Positions 43,620 to 56,764 of a stretch of DNA of 64,000 nt are shown piece after piece. Position 1 is the stretch's first letter. The number at the start of each line of letters is the position of its first letter. The stretch is from Sceloporus undulatus (taxonomy: Eukaryota; Chordata; Lepidosauria; Squamata; Phrynosomatidae): assembly GCF_019175285.1 (NCBI RefSeq), contig NC_056522.1:235562494-235626493 (forward strand), given 5' to 3'. The position numbers and the translations under genes are program-made. The notes below the pieces were generated by a model. The model was not told the DNA's origin, searched no databases, and saw only the letters and a list, made by a program, of their open reading frames with translations.

Positions 43620-46090
43620 GTCACACATGATATCTGAGAGAAAAGGAGACACTTTTCCTCACTTGTACAATACAACCTAAAGAAGCTTCTTTTCACTGCT
43701 ATCTTGTCAAAATGACAAACCCTGTTAGTATTTGACATTTTGATTCTTCTTAAATAATCGTCTTGCCCTGTTACAGCCAATACTTACTTGAAAACAAGTT
43801 TGTTTGCGTCATCTCATCTCATAAAGCAGAGGAAGAACATGCCAGGCTTGACAAATGATTTTTTTTTTGTTTGCCTTTTTTTAAACAACAACAAAAACAT
43901 ATTTGTTGTTTTATTTCAAAATTCAGTTTGGTAAAACAGGCAGTTGAAGTAAATCTGTAATATAGTGGTATTAGATGTTTTTAATTTAAGCATTTGCTGG
44001 GGCGGGGGTGGGGTATACAAGACAAAAGAAATAGAAAGAAAGAGAGAGAGAGTCATTTCTTTCCCTGACTTTGCCATCTACCATATTCAAGAGATCAAGT
44101 AGATAATACCAGATGCCAGGGTGAAAGGCTACCAATCAGGATCAGAACTACTATGGTCAAAAGATATTAGTTAAATCTTTCTCCCTAAACTTTGTTTTTT
44201 ATTTCCAGTAAATTGAATTGTATACAATTTGATTGAATATATCTGTTTTTCAGTGATATTAAATTGTAATAATCATATTCATCTCAGTGATCAACAACTT
44301 GATAGGCAGATATTATAATTCTGCTATTTTAAAATATTCACTCTGTTCCAACATAGCAGACATTATTTGATATGGAAAGAAGGTACAACCAGATGTTTCA
44401 AAAGTTGCAATCATTGATACTGAGCAATCAGCCCATGCCAGTAGCTTGATTTTGATGTGCACTGCTGCTTCTCAATGTATGGAAGCAGATTCTGTAAAGA
44501 AGTTTGTGACTGTGGTTTAAGAATATACATGTGAAACACATTAAAGAAGGCACAGGATCCCCAGGCGTCCACTGTGTCTTTCTTAGATTAGGACAAAGTC
44601 ACTTCAGTCACATTTGGTGATGGTTGAATGTAGTGGAACCTGCTCAAGCTGCAATAGATAATTGGCAGATGAATCATCAGTGAAATAACTGCCATGATGA
44701 TGACACCGAGGTTCAGGGGCTGTTTTTAACCTTAATAAGCCTTGATTGATTTTGTAAATAAGAATCCTAGTTACTCTGTTTACAATAAAGAAACCATTTT
44801 TATTGCGGCACTAGCAAAGATAATTGCACTCTCGAGCAGTAATATGGAGAACCAAGCACCATCTGTCCTGGAGAATGTCTTCCCTTTATGAGCAAGACTT
44901 TCTCATGGAAATTAACTGAACAGGAGAAACCCTACATGTTGTGCCTCACTGCTTTCTTTTGCTAAAGGGTCTGTAGCCTCAATATCACGCCCATATTTAC
45001 TCCTTGTAAATTTGGATTTATGATCACGTACACACACATACAAAGTTTTAAGACCTTGTGTGAATTTTTCGCAGACTGAAAAACTTGGACAGCCAAACAA
45101 CCACAATTTAGCCACATGTGGAATTACTGCAAACCATCTGCTGGCTTGGTTTGCTTTTGAGAGGAAGAGAAGTCAATGAGCCAAATCTACCTGTCCTTAT
45201 TCAGTGCTGTAAAAAAGGAGTATGGGGGAGGGTCTTTGTCTTTCAATCTGGACAAGGCCACACAACAAATGAATGCACAATGTCTGCTGAAAGAATGCAC
45301 AAAATGGCTCTGAATTATCATGCCTTTCTCTTCATGGGCTCCTTGTGTTATGCTGTCAATGGGCATATCAGGATGAGGATCATGGAACTGGATCAGTGGG
45401 TTCAAAGTATAAACTCAAGCACTTGAGAATGACCAGAGAAGATCACAGTAGGCTGATAGCTTATGAAGTGGCAGGACAGAAGGCAACAAATACAGATAAA
45501 CTAAAAATGCAAGTTTAAAGGGCCATAAAATTCAGAGCTGTGCCTGACCTTAAGCTTGGGAACATTACTTTGAAAAGCAATTATTCAATTGGTAGTTTTT
45601 GTATTAGTATTGTGTTACTTGCACTGGACAGAATGCAACAACTATCCCATGGAGCAGAAGCCAGGGAGCAAAAATTAGTTTCCTGTTCTTCCTTAGCTTC
45701 TAGGACTTTCCCCTTGGTTTAAAGACAGATCTTGGTGTGTACTACAACCTATCCTGATCTCCCACATTGGTCAACTGCTCCTACACATGTGGTGGGGAAT
45801 GCCTGCTATCCTATGGCCAATATTGAAATAAGAATCAGCTGTCAATGCTTCTGACATGTATATATGGGATCAGGGGAAGGCATTTGGTCATTTCCCTGAG
45901 GCAGGAAAATGTCTTGGGCTAGCCCTGGTCAGTCTTACAGCGAAGGAGCACTGAGCATGAATTGCTGAGTCACATGCAAGCTCTGCCAGTAACATGCAGA
46001 GGAGCAAAAGAGCTCCTTTTGTCCCCTTATGACAAGAGGAGGCCATTATATTTCAATGGCACTTAAACTCTTCGAAGTCAAATCAGTTGC
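43620..46090. other. No gene seen
   Basis: AT-rich. Frames at 44912-45115, 45118-45426 and 45540-45722 overlap antisense partners or have no recognisable domain. No repeat family identified. Confidence 0.4.
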
Positions 46091-46094
46091 ACAA

Positions 46095-47015
46095 CTTCTT
46101 TATGGATCCCAGCTGAGATCCTCCCCAACTCTGCACCATTAGAACTTGTGCAATCCAAATTTCTGAGATTGGCATTCCAAGCTCCAAAGTTTGTCTCTAA
46201 TGCAATTTTGAGACTGGAGTCAGGCTTTATGAAAATGGAGGTCAGGGTGTGGGTGACTATACTCAGCTACTGGCTCAGACTATCCTTCCTTCCCACTGGC
46301 TTTTCTCCACTTACCCTGACTGATGAATTCCAGTCTATGTGGAAATAGATAGTGATGACTAAAATTTATTCACTGGGTTTCTTTCCAGATCTTTTTCTCA
46401 GTATGGGATATGAAAAGGCTAAAGCAGCCATCAAACAAGGGGGTGATAGATACAGAGCAGCAGCTAGACCTAGCTATCACCTCAATTTATATTGTTAGTG
46501 ACTCCAACACATACTTGGCATCAGCTATGGCATATTTAGCAAAACTTGAAGTACCTAAACATTGGAGAAACTTTTCTTTGGCATGATGCCATGCCCTTCC
46601 TTCAGCTGTTCTTGAAGGCCGATATAAGAAGACCCCTTCTCAGACAGACTATGCCCCTGTGACTCTGGCCAAATAGAAACAACAGAGCACGTACTACTCC
46701 AGTGTACGTACTACAGGGACATCTGCCTCAGCCTTATCTCACCTCTATTGTATAAACATCAAAGACAGTCAATTTTACACTTCTTTCGGACACCAATCCA
46801 GATATAATATATAATGTTGCCAGATTCTGCGCAGCTGCAGTTAAAATCCAGCAGACAATGACCTCTGCAGTAGGCTAGTATTAATCTTGCCCCACCACAC
46901 TGGATTTTAATAGGCTATTTTAAATACTGTTTTAATCTGTGTTTTTACCTTGTTTTTACTATTACTTTCTTTTTACCTGTGCTGGTGTATGACTGTAATA
47001 AAAATGAATTGAATT
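46095..47015 (+). mobile_element. Non-LTR LINE 3' end with zinc-knuckle remnant
   Basis: Near 46646-46714 one frame reads 'CPCDSGQIETTEHVLLQC', the C-x-C...H....C pattern found after the reverse transcriptase in several LINE clades. It is followed by a 3' UTR and a (TTGAA)-like tail ('aatgaattgaattgaa', 47003-47018). Upstream frames are shifted. The clade (Vingi/Ingi- or R4-like) is a guess. Confidence 0.6.
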
Positions 47016-47283
47016 GAACATGGAAGTCACTTCTTACCACAACGGTTCATGCAAGGACCTTTAGGTACTCTTTGACATGTAGGCTGAGGCTAAGGGGAAC
47101 ACTTCCTAACATCTGTACAGTTTAAGGAACTCTGAACTGGGATCTCTCCAGAAACCTTCCTAACAGCCAAGTTACCCCTGTAGCAAACTTAACAAGCAGC
47201 ATTCTCAAGTGGCATTATGGTTTATAATCTTCCCTTCAAAAACAAAAACAAAAACCCTACAAGATAGATAAAGAAAACTTACT

Positions 47284-47707
47284 TTCAAAGACGCAAGGCC
47301 ACTGTATTCTGCTCTGGTCAGCCCCCACCTGGAATACTGTGTCCAGTTCTGGGCACCACAATTCAAAAAGGATTGTTTAAATATTTGAAGGGATGTCATA
47401 TTCAGGAGGGAGCAAGCTTGAAGCTTGTGTTCTGCTGCTCCGAAGAACAGGACCCAGAACAATGGATGCAAGCTACAGGAAAAGAGATTCCACCTCAGCA
47501 TTAGGAAGAACTTTCTGACAGTAAGGGCTGTTCGACAGTGGAACACACTCCCTTGGAGTGTAGTGGAGTCTCCTTCCTTGGAGGTCTTTAAACAGAGCTG
47601 GATGGTCATCTGTCAGGGATGCTTTGATTGAGAGTTCCTGCATGGCAGGGGTTTGGACTGGATGGCCCTTGTGGTCTTTTCCAACTCTACAATTCTATGA
47701 TTCTATG
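47284..47707 (+). mobile_element. CR1 LINE 3' end
   Basis: 'cacctggaatactgtgtcc', 'aggaagaactttctgac', 'ggatggcccttg' and terminal ATTCTATG repeats identify CR1. It is 5'-truncated, with an internal deletion after 47370. Confidence 0.9.
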
Positions 47708-47719
47708 AAAAGGTCTTCA

Positions 47720-48650
47720 GTTTTATTATGTTTGATTAAAAACCCATAATAATTATTTTTTATTATTTTTCAAAGCACAAAGTTACTTTGTAGTTACTTT
47801 TTTAAAATTGCAATGCTACAAGCCACTAGTCTGGATATGAAATAAAAACTTTCTTCTTTTCCAGCTCATCATCGCCCCACTCCCACTACACAAAGCCTGA
47901 GTTAGCAGCACAAGGCACACCGCAAACCAACACATGAATCAGGTGATTCTCCTCTACTGTTTTGTGAAGCCATGTCTCTTAGCTAAATGTTACATTACAC
48001 AAAGAGTAAAGTTTTTCTTTATTAAGGTACATTAATAATTTATGTGCCATGATGAGGTCTGTGGTGCGCAGCACCCAAACGACGCTGGCTGGAAGGGGCA
48101 TCATCATGGCATGTGAGAATGCCTGTGATGCCCCTTTGAGGAAGCTGCTCAGAGCATCTATACTGCCCCTTAGCCTATATTTCAGAGGAAGGACTGGGCA
48201 AAACTAGCTCTGAGTATTCCTTGCCTAAGAAAACCCTATGAAGTTCACCAGTCACCATGTACCAGGCCATACTGTACATACAGACTTATATACCTTTGTT
48301 AATAGAGGAAGAAAACAGAATTATCAGTGGTAGTTTGCTATTTGTAACTGCCAGACTCTGAAATCATGCACTTGAGACTCCTACATATTTATTTATTTTT
48401 ATTTATTTATTTGTGGACATGGAAAAAGAGAAGAAAAAGAAACAAGTGAAGAAGTTCCCTTTTGGGTATCATGCTAAAAGCAACATTTAAGAATGCCATT
48501 TATTGAAAACTATGACCAAGACATCATATGCTAATCAGGCTCTTACTCCACCGTGATCATATCTATCTGGTATTGCCTGAATTTATGCCACTAAGTCTCT
48601 CTGGGGTATCTTAAATCTCACTTTTTCTGACTGAAAAAATCTGTGAGTGG
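47720..48650. other. No gene seen; ATTT-rich run near 48386
   Basis: Unremarkable AT-rich sequence. Confidence 0.4.
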
Positions 48651-48657
48651 CCCCACC

Positions 48658-48813
48658 CAGGGACGTAGCCAAGGGGGGGTTCTTGGGGTCCGGACCCCCC
48701 CTTCCATTAGAAAAATGAATGGTGCGTGCTGCTGCGCCGCCGCACCCAAGCCCCATTATAATGGTGGCACTTAGTCTGGACCCCCCCTTTTTAAAATCCT
48801 AGCTACGTCCCTG
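48658..48813. mobile_element. hAT-like MITE, 156 bp
   Basis: Ends CAGGGACGTAGCCAAGG and inverse 'cctagctacgtccctg'. The duplication CCCCACC lies on both sides (48651-48657 and 48814-48820), 8 bp if the shared G is counted. Young-looking. Confidence 0.88.
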
Positions 48814-48820
48814 CCCCACC

Positions 48821-50546
48821 AAATACACTGTGACTCTCTCTCCTGCAATGATGTGGACAGAAGTAAGAGAGAAATATAGGAATATAGGCTTATAGGGCAT
48901 CAAAATGATAGGATCTTTCTAACCCAGTATTAGACCCAGCATTAACCCAATATTAACTAGCAGTGGCTCTCCATGGTATTTCCATGCTTGCTGAGATTTA
49001 TTAATTGGAAATGCCAGGGCATGGACATGGGATGTGATACATGCATTGAAAGCATGTGCTGTGTCCACAGAGCCTTGAAGAAATTACAAGGGGTTTAGTA
49101 TGTCCCTCATGTTAGTGAACACAGATGCTAACTTCACCAGAACCACTTGCCATCAAACATTGGCAATATGACAATATACTCCTATGGCTAAACCACTACA
49201 AATATTTCTGCACCAGAGTACTATATCAGTTGGTATTTATGTTTGTTTTCTAAGTGTGTGTCAATGTTTCAACAGCTTCTTCTCCATATATACATCTGCT
49301 TGGGTTTTTACAGATTCTATGAGACAGCATCATATTTTCTGCTCTCCCAAATGGGTTACTCACATTTTAATGACAGGGCAAATGTGACCATGATGCAGTT
49401 TTTCATATAGTACCAGATCTTATGTTTCCAGTTCATGTGATATTTCTTGATTAAGCCAAGAAGTAGAACTAGTTTCCAAAAACCCCATGTCTTGGCTATT
49501 TAAGAAATGCTGTTTCCCAAGAAGTTAACAAATGTGCTTTTTTATGAGAGGAAATCCAATAAAAAAAGAGTTAGCTGGGAAGGATATAATTTGATGCCCT
49601 GTATTAGGGAGCCAACAAAAGTTGATATGATATCCATTAATATTGAATACATGCATTGAAGGCCTATTCAAATAAATATCAAAACCCAAGTGAGTGCCAC
49701 ATCTGGTTCCTCTCAGACCCCCATGCTCTTGTTCTTCCCAGCTGTTAACACCTGCCATTCTGTCAGATATAATAATGAAATTTCAGGTGGTATATAGTAA
49801 CATGAAAGCATTATTAATTTTTCATATGTAAAAGCCTTTGGGGAAATATTTTAGAGAAAACTATATCAGAATGTTTATCAAGAAAGCTTTAGAACAACAT
49901 GTACTTCTCTTCTTTCCTTTTTCCCTGAGCTTCTATCACCAAATCCTCCAGATCAAATTTTAGAGGTTATTTGAACTGTTGCAATCTTTCTAGGCAATAG
50001 TCAAGTATGTGAAGCATCTGGAAAATGGCTTGCTACTGCTTGTTGGTGCAGCTCTGAATTTTATTGCTGACATATACCCAGAAGGGATCTAAATGTTGTA
50101 CTGATATCACTGCATTATTCTTGCAAGAACAACCGTAGTATAGGTGGTACAGTGACAGTTCCTTTAAGCAGTTACATCCAACTGAGATCTCTGAGTTAAG
50201 TTAGTGCAGATCTGCTGGAAGTAATAGAGGTTGTGTGCATGTGTGAAAGGAAGAAACCATGGGATCTTCTAGTTCTGCAAATGTGGAAATGAAATACCAT
50301 TTCCCTTCCATCCACACAAATTAAGGAATAGCACAGTATTGGTAAAATCTAAGAGTACAAACAAACACTGGGCCTATTTGTTGCTGCCCAAATTCTAGAT
50401 GAACTGATGAGAAAGGATTGATGAGGAGGTTAAACTCTAGATGTAATAATTGTGAGGGAAAGTTCTAGAACAATTCTTGGGAAGAGCGTGATGAGGAGAT
50501 AGAACTCTAGATGGATTGACTAGCATGTAAAATCTGGATTAGGAAT
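48821..50546. other. No gene seen
   Basis: No convincing exon, RNA gene or repeat. Confidence 0.4.
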
Positions 50547-50551
50547 CATTG

Positions 50552-50915
50552 GCACATTACATACCGCCATTAGGGATGTCCTTAGGACGTCCCATTTTGA
50601 AAAAGGTGCGTCTCTTCCAGACGCCCCTTACCCTGTTAAGGACAGAGTCTGTAACAAAAGGCAGTGGCCGTTCCACACGGCCACCGCCATTTTGATGTAA
50701 CAGACGCTCTGCGTCTACATGTCGCAGCCCGGAAGTCATGCCGCGAGTGCACGCTTTGGCACTTGCGGCGTCTCTTCTGGGTTGCCGGAAGGAGTGCGAT
50801 TTTTGCGCTCCTTCTCTGCAGCACAGAGGAGTCACGTGGTTTGGCTGCTGCGACTCCTCCGCACTGCAACCGGCAGTGGCCTGAGACTGCCCCTTTTGGG
50901 CGGTCTGTAACAGGC
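50552..50915 (-). mobile_element. GC-rich TIR element, 364 bp (copy D)
   Basis: Exact CATTG on both sides (50547-50551, 50916-50920). Ends GCACATTACATACCGCC and inverted GCCTGTTACAGACCGCC. The interior matches copies A and B in reverse ('gacgtcccattttgaaaaag', 'agacgcccctta'). Confidence 0.9.
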
Positions 50916-50920
50916 CATTG

Positions 50921-52005
50921 ATTAAAAGTCAGAATTTTACATGAAGAGAAATCTAGTTTCTACTTAGATTTAGCTTTCTAAGAGGCTAAAGACAAGTTAC
51001 CACATAACGGTAACGGCATTTTTGGATAATGGAATTTAATGCAAAAATGTTGAAGGAGATTTATTGTAATTATTTTGCATTAAAATTTAGTGCAGGTTGG
51101 AAAGGGACTGCTTAAGGATGGATGAAAGCAGAAACTGACAGGAAGAAAAAAATTAACTTCACACTTACCCTTCTTCTCTACTTACATTGGCCCCTTTCTA
51201 ACAAAGTCACATGAAGTGCATTTCTAGTAACAACGCTGAATCAGAGGTCAAATGAATGAATTAAGTATTAGATATTAGGGATCACTAGATGCCACCAGAG
51301 ATGAAGCAAATTAAAAGCTGCTGCTGACCTCAGACTATTGTTCAATCAGTTTCAGATACTGTATATGGTTTAACTGATCTGAGTTGAACCCTGTCTGTGA
51401 ACCAAATATGCAATATACTTTTGACTGGAATGTAAAGGCAACTTGTCTTCCATATTTTTTTTTTTTGCACTACAGCTATCAATATTTATAGGGTTGGGGA
51501 GATCCATAGCAAAATGAAAATGATGACCATGATCGTGACAATTGATAGTGGCTGCAGTTAAAAACTTGTGAAGCATGTCACTATGCTTCCCAAAGGCACT
51601 GGCTGTCCATTGTGTGAAGAGAATTTCTGGATGATGGACTAGGTAGCTCCTTGATCAAATTGACAAGGGCTTTTGTTATGATTTTTGTTAAGTATTGTTC
51701 TCATCAAAAACACAGTTAAAATCAGGAAATGGGAATCTTCTGACTTGATTATATGCTTGGTGGATTTCCACAACCATGTCATACTCCTGATTGTTCAGTT
51801 GTTTAAAGATTTTATCCTGTGTTGGATATAGGCTACCTTTGATAAGGTTATAACTTCATGAAGGAGTCTGAATTTACTGTAAAGATTATAAAATTTACAA
51901 CCTGTGGCTACTAGGATTGCCAACTGTTTATTTTTTCCCAAGTAGAGGTCGTCTGCTGCTAACATGTGCTTGATGGGCACAGTGACAGCAAATAAAAACA
52001 ACACT
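50921..52005. other. No gene seen
   Basis: AT-rich intergenic DNA without a supported feature. Confidence 0.4.
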
Positions 52006-52013
52006 GACTAGAT

Positions 52014-52389
52014 CAGGGGTAGGCAACCTGCGGCCCGGCCCCCGCCTGGTCCTGCTGCCAATTGCTGCCGGAGCCTTTGGCCTCTCGCGTGAGGGCGTGG
52101 GGCCTTTGGCCTATCAGAAGGAGGCGGGCAAGGGGGGCAATTGTCTGTAGAAGCCTCCAAAACATGCATTTATATTAACATTTTTTAAAAAATCAGCAAT
52201 TTTTTTTGCGTGTCCTCCATTTTTTTTAAAAAAAGTGTCCTCCATTTGAAAAGTTTGTCCTACATTTGTCCTGGTTTGTTTGTTTATTTTTTTTTTTTAA
52301 AAATTAATTATTTAATTTTTGGCTTCGGCCCCCCAGTTGTCTGAGGGACAGCAACCCGGCCCCTGGCTCAAAAAGCTTGCCTACCCCTG
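52014..52389 (-). mobile_element. hAT (Charlie-like) nonautonomous element, 376 bp
   Basis: Ends CAGGGGTAGGCAACCTGC and inverse 'aagcttgcctacccctg', flanked by an exact 8-bp duplication GACTAGAT (52006-52013 and 52390-52397). It is the reverse-oriented counterpart of 11928-12314. Confidence 0.95.
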
Positions 52390-52397
52390 GACTAGAT

Positions 52398-53670
52398 TAT
52401 GGACTAGATTACGGACAATCAAGCAGCCTTTGACATTGCAGAACCTCAGTCATGGTGGGAGAACTTAAAGCTTCTGTGTTTATCATTAGTTATGTTAACT
52501 ATGAATAGTACAGAGAGGCAGTGAATATACAGAAGCATCTCACCATGTTAGTTTCTCTTCCTGTTCCCACACCAGGTTAGCCCGTTTTTGAAGGGATTCT
52601 GAGAATCCTTATTGTAGTCCTCTCTTAATACTGACACTTCATCCAGTGCCTCAACCCACAGTTTCCTAGGCATGAAGTACCAAGTGAGGTGACACGTGTT
52701 CATCTACACGCTAGGCTTCTGCATCTGCCTGTCATATAAAAGGCTGTCAGTGGGTTGGGAGGCTCAAAATAAAAGGAAGGGTAAATGTAGAATGGGCTGC
52801 ATGTCACAATATGCCACTATACTAATATTGTAACACAGGATATTGCATTATAACTCAAAATGGCTCTTTCAGGAGTAGAGAAAAGCCCTTTCCACAATCA
52901 GTTCACCCAGACATGGACATTCTACAGGGGCAAAGGGAGGAGGGACTCACTATAGTCATAGGTCTGATGGTTTGAGAGGTGTTGCAGTATCCTGCAAGCC
53001 TGAGGGAGAATACAGTCCTCTCACACTTTAGTATTTTTATACAGTGTTGTGAAATGCCTGCTCAAGCTGAGAAACAGGCTATGAAGTCTTCCTTGGCTTT
53101 ACTTGCCTAAAGGAGCCTCTTATTAACTATTATATTTCAAAACTGGGAAAGAAAAGAAGTATGCTTCTCAGCAATGGATATGGGGACATTCAGGAGGGAG
53201 ACTAAAAACTTTGATTATAGTTTTGTTGGTTATTTCTTACTTTCAACTAGTCTGGAAGAGCTCATAGTGCTGTAAAGAAAAGGAGAAGGTCAGCACACCA
53301 ACATTCTCGCCACCAGATAACTGTTAAAAGCACAGGAGCTCAGCCTTCCAACTTCATGCAGAATTACTTAGCTGGTGGTATGAAGGACCCAGGGATCACT
53401 CCAAAATTTAGCATCATGACTTGCTTCTTAAAGCTCCCAATCAATGAAAACATGGCAATTTCCTCCATTTTGGTCCTAAATCTGGTGGGATGAAGTGGCT
53501 ATTTGGTGAAAACAGAAAATAAATTGTTCATATACTTGATGTTTAAAAATTTCATTATATTTGCATAATGGATATTTGCATAGTGAACAGTTAGGATACC
53601 TTCAAACCTCTCCATCTTTTTCTGAGTCTCTACGTGTTCTGATTTTGAAATGTAGTTCAGTTTGTTTTGT
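52398..53670. other. No gene seen
   Basis: Unique-looking intergenic DNA. Confidence 0.4.
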
Positions 53671-53671
53671 A

Positions 53672-54029
53672 CATTGAGTCTCCTTTATTCAAAATGTGTG
53701 GGACTAGAAGTGTTTTGGATTTTGGATTAAAAAAATATTTGTGGATTTTGGAAAAAAAACAGTATTTGCATATATGTACATAATGAGGTATCTTGGACAT
53801 GGGACCCAAACCTAAACACAAAATTAATTTATGTTGTATACACACCTTGTACACATAGCCCAAGGGTAATTTTATTCAATTTTTAAAATTATTTTGTGCA
53901 TGAAACAATGTTTGTATACACTGACCCATCAGAAAGAAAAGGTGTCAGTATCTTAACCACCCATGAAATAAGTTTTGGATATTGGAATATTTTGGATTTT
54001 GGAAGTATAGATAAGGAAGACTCAACCTG
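53672..54029 (+). mobile_element. Tigger-like MITE, 358 bp
   Basis: TA flanks (53670-53671, 54030-54031). Right end 'ggaagactcaacctg'; left 'cattgagtctcctttattc', slightly shortened. Interior: 'agaagtgttttggattttgg', 'cataatgaggtatcttgg', 'tgcatgaaacaatgtttgt', 'accatcagaaag'-like text. This is strikingly close to a TA-flanked DNA element I recall from mammalian genomes. Confidence 0.85.
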
Positions 54030-54282
54030 TACTAGTTACTTACCCAGAGAAATGTTGTAGCTGAATAAAACCACAATAACTGATTAGGAAGTAGAATTAG
54101 TAGATTGAAGGAAGTTGTGACTTGTTGCACTGACTGCAAATAGTTAATAACTGACCTTGCAAGAATACCATATTTTTCTGTTTTGATCCATGAGTAAAGT
54201 TTAATTTGAATATTCAGGGCTTATCCTGGGAATATTCCCATGAGGCAGAGTGAGGCAATTGTCTCAGGCAGCGGATGTTGAG

Positions 54283-54292
54283 NNNNNNNNNN
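54283..54292. other. Assembly gap (10 N)
   Basis: Ten unknown bases in otherwise unannotated sequence (54032-54800 holds no gene that I can see). Confidence 0.99.
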
Positions 54293-54800
54293 GGGCAACA
54301 GAGGCAGCACCAGAACCATTCCTCTTGAGAAATCAAGCCTTTTCCCTCTTTTAGTGTTGACATGGATATGATATGGCCTAACCTTAGGCTATACTGTTGC
54401 CCTCAGCTGTGTTGAAAGACATTGTTGAAGAGAAATTCAGTTGCCTGTCCTTTGGTACTGGCCAACCCTGTTAACTTTCCATGCCAGAACAAATGAACAA
54501 ATGAAGTAATTATACAAGACCAAAGTTTAATGATATTGCAGACTGTTTTCCTTCAGCGTTGACCACCCCAAGGGTGGATCTAAATTTAGGAGGGCATTTT
54601 CCTAGACTGAAGGCAAGTTTTCTAGCAGGGCTGAGTCTCAGCACTATTTTCTTTCTTAAGTTCAAACCAAATGTGATGAAATATATATATTTGGCTTTGT
54701 TATGAACTATGTTAAGACTTCAAGGGAGGAAGGGTTTTAGTATTGCAGGAGCCATTTATTTTGTCTTGTTGTTTGATTTTATTTATTATTAATAAACCAC

Positions 54801-55203
54801 ACCCTATGAGGAGAGACTTAGGGAGCTGGGTATGCTTAGCCTAGCGAAGAGAAGGTTAAGAGGTGATATGATAGCCCTATTTAAATATTTGAAAGGGGGT
54901 CATATTGAGGATGGAGCAAGCCTGTTTTCTGCAGCTCAAGAGAATAGGACCCAGAGTCCTATTGCAAACTACAGGAAAAGATTCCACCTCAACATTAGGA
55001 AAAACTTGATGGTAAGAGCTGTTCAGCAGTTGAATACATTCCCTCAGAGAGTGGTGGAGTTTCCTTCTTTGCAGGTTTAAACAGGGGATGGATGGCGGTC
55101 TGTTGGGGGTGCTTTGATAGTGTATTCCTATGCAGCAGGGGGTTGGATTGGATGGCCCTTGTGATCTCTTCCAACTTTATGATTTTATGATTCTGTGATT
55201 CTG
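54801..55203 (+). mobile_element. CR1 LINE 3' end
   Basis: 'gagagacttagggagctggg', 'gatatgatagccctattt', 'ccacctcaacattagga' and a decayed ATTCTGTG end. Best-preserved CR1 in the window after 47284-47707. Confidence 0.9.
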
Positions 55204-55845
55204 GGGACAGTATTCCAAGTGAGGCCTAACCAAACCACACAGCAGTAGACACTATACTTCTAATGTACACTATACTTCTGCACTATAACAGTTCAGAAAG
55301 AGTTGCAAATGTGTTGGTGCTTTTTCAGAGGCTGCAACCAATCATTGCACTAGCCCTCTCTCACACTTCTGACTTATTTGGTGGGCAGCTGATCAACTAT
55401 TGTACAATGGATTTGCTTAAGGCTGTGGTGCCTGTGGTCCAGCCACTTGTAGTGTGCCAGGAAACCACTGCCTCTTTTTTAAATTCAAGGATTGCTGTTC
55501 CAAGGTCCAAGATGGAATGCCCAGGAAGATCTTTGAGCAGCAGCAGCAACAACAATAACAAAAACTACAAAGGAAGATTGGAAAGAGATTAGAAAGAGAA
55601 CAAACTTCATTTGATCAGCAGTAGATTGAACAGTGACAATGGTTTCCTGGCTCACCACACATATTACAGCACTAGTTAACAGCTTCATGAGGGCTCTCTT
55701 GGCCAATTTATCACATCTCTTTTCTAGTTCTAGCCAGCATCACACTACATTCCAGTAATGCCCTCCACCATTCATGTGGCTTTAGACAATATCCTGCTCC
55801 TGCCTTTGTCCCCCAACGACCATGGTTAAAATTGAACTTGTCAAT
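55204..55845. other. No gene seen
   Basis: No recognised gene. Contains a short (AGC/AAC)n run near 55536-55565. Confidence 0.4.
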
Positions 55846-55847
55846 GT

Positions 55848-56585
55848 AAAGTTGAAGGCTTTCATGGCCGGCATCCATAGTTTTTTGTGGATTTTAGGGC
55901 TATGTGGCCATGTTCTAGAAGAGTTTCTTCCTGACGTTTCACTCAGCCAAAGACCAGAGAAACACTCTCCCAGCCGTAGGAATTTACTGCATACCATGCA
56001 GTTGCGGACAAGTCTACATAGGGACCACAAAACGCAGTGTGCAAACAGAATCAAGGAACACAAGAGGCACTGCAGACTGGGCCATCCAGAAAAATCAGCA
56101 GTAGCAGAACATGCCACAAACCATCCTGGACATAAAATACTATTTGAAAACACTGAAATTCTGGACCATGCCAACCACTACCATGTCAGGATGCACAGGG
56201 AAACCATTGAAATCCACAAACACCTGGACAATTTCAACAGAAAAGAGGAAACCCTTAAAGTAAACAAGGTTTGGCTACCAGTCCTGAAAAATAGCAAGAT
56301 AAAGACTCAACAAATGCAAATGAGAAATCTCCCAGCAGACAATGAGCACTATCAAGCAGACATCAATCCTCTTTTGCAGACTCTCCCACCCTGAGGCCTG
56401 CCATTAGCAACAGAACAATACACAGGCAAATCACTCCTGCCTTCCCAGGGTCACACAGTATATACATACCCAGCTCCTTTCCAGGCAAACATTCTCTGAA
56501 GATGCCACCCACAGATGCTGGTGAAACATCAGGAAGAAACTCTTCTAGAACATGGCCACATAGCCTGAAAAACCCACAAAAAACT
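55848..56585 (+). mobile_element. Penelope-like element fossil with inverted terminal repeats
   Basis: An open stretch reads 'RIKEHKRHCRLGHPEKSAVA', 'EHATNHPGH' and 'NFNRKEETLKVNKVWLPVLK', which matches the GIY-YIG endonuclease tail of Penelope-like elements. About 60 bases at the left ('ggctatgtggccatgttcta', 'gaagagtttcttcctgac') return inverted at the right, as the family's terminal repeats often do. It is a broken, 5'-truncated copy, not a host gene. Confidence 0.88.
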
Positions 56586-56764
56586 CTTGAACTTGTCACC
56601 TCATCACCATACCTACAGGTTTTGTATTTCTATTGCTATATACCCATACAACCTGCTCATTCATATCCATAAAAGTCTGCTCCTAGGCATTTCACTCCAT
56701 GTATCTGATGATGTAAATTTAAGTCTATAAAAGCTTATGCTACCAACTTTTTTCTCTAACTTAG

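Noticed and set aside
55822-56394. A 190-codon frame as a host gene
   Set aside because: Its sequence is the endonuclease tail of a Penelope-like element and it is flanked by that element's repeats.
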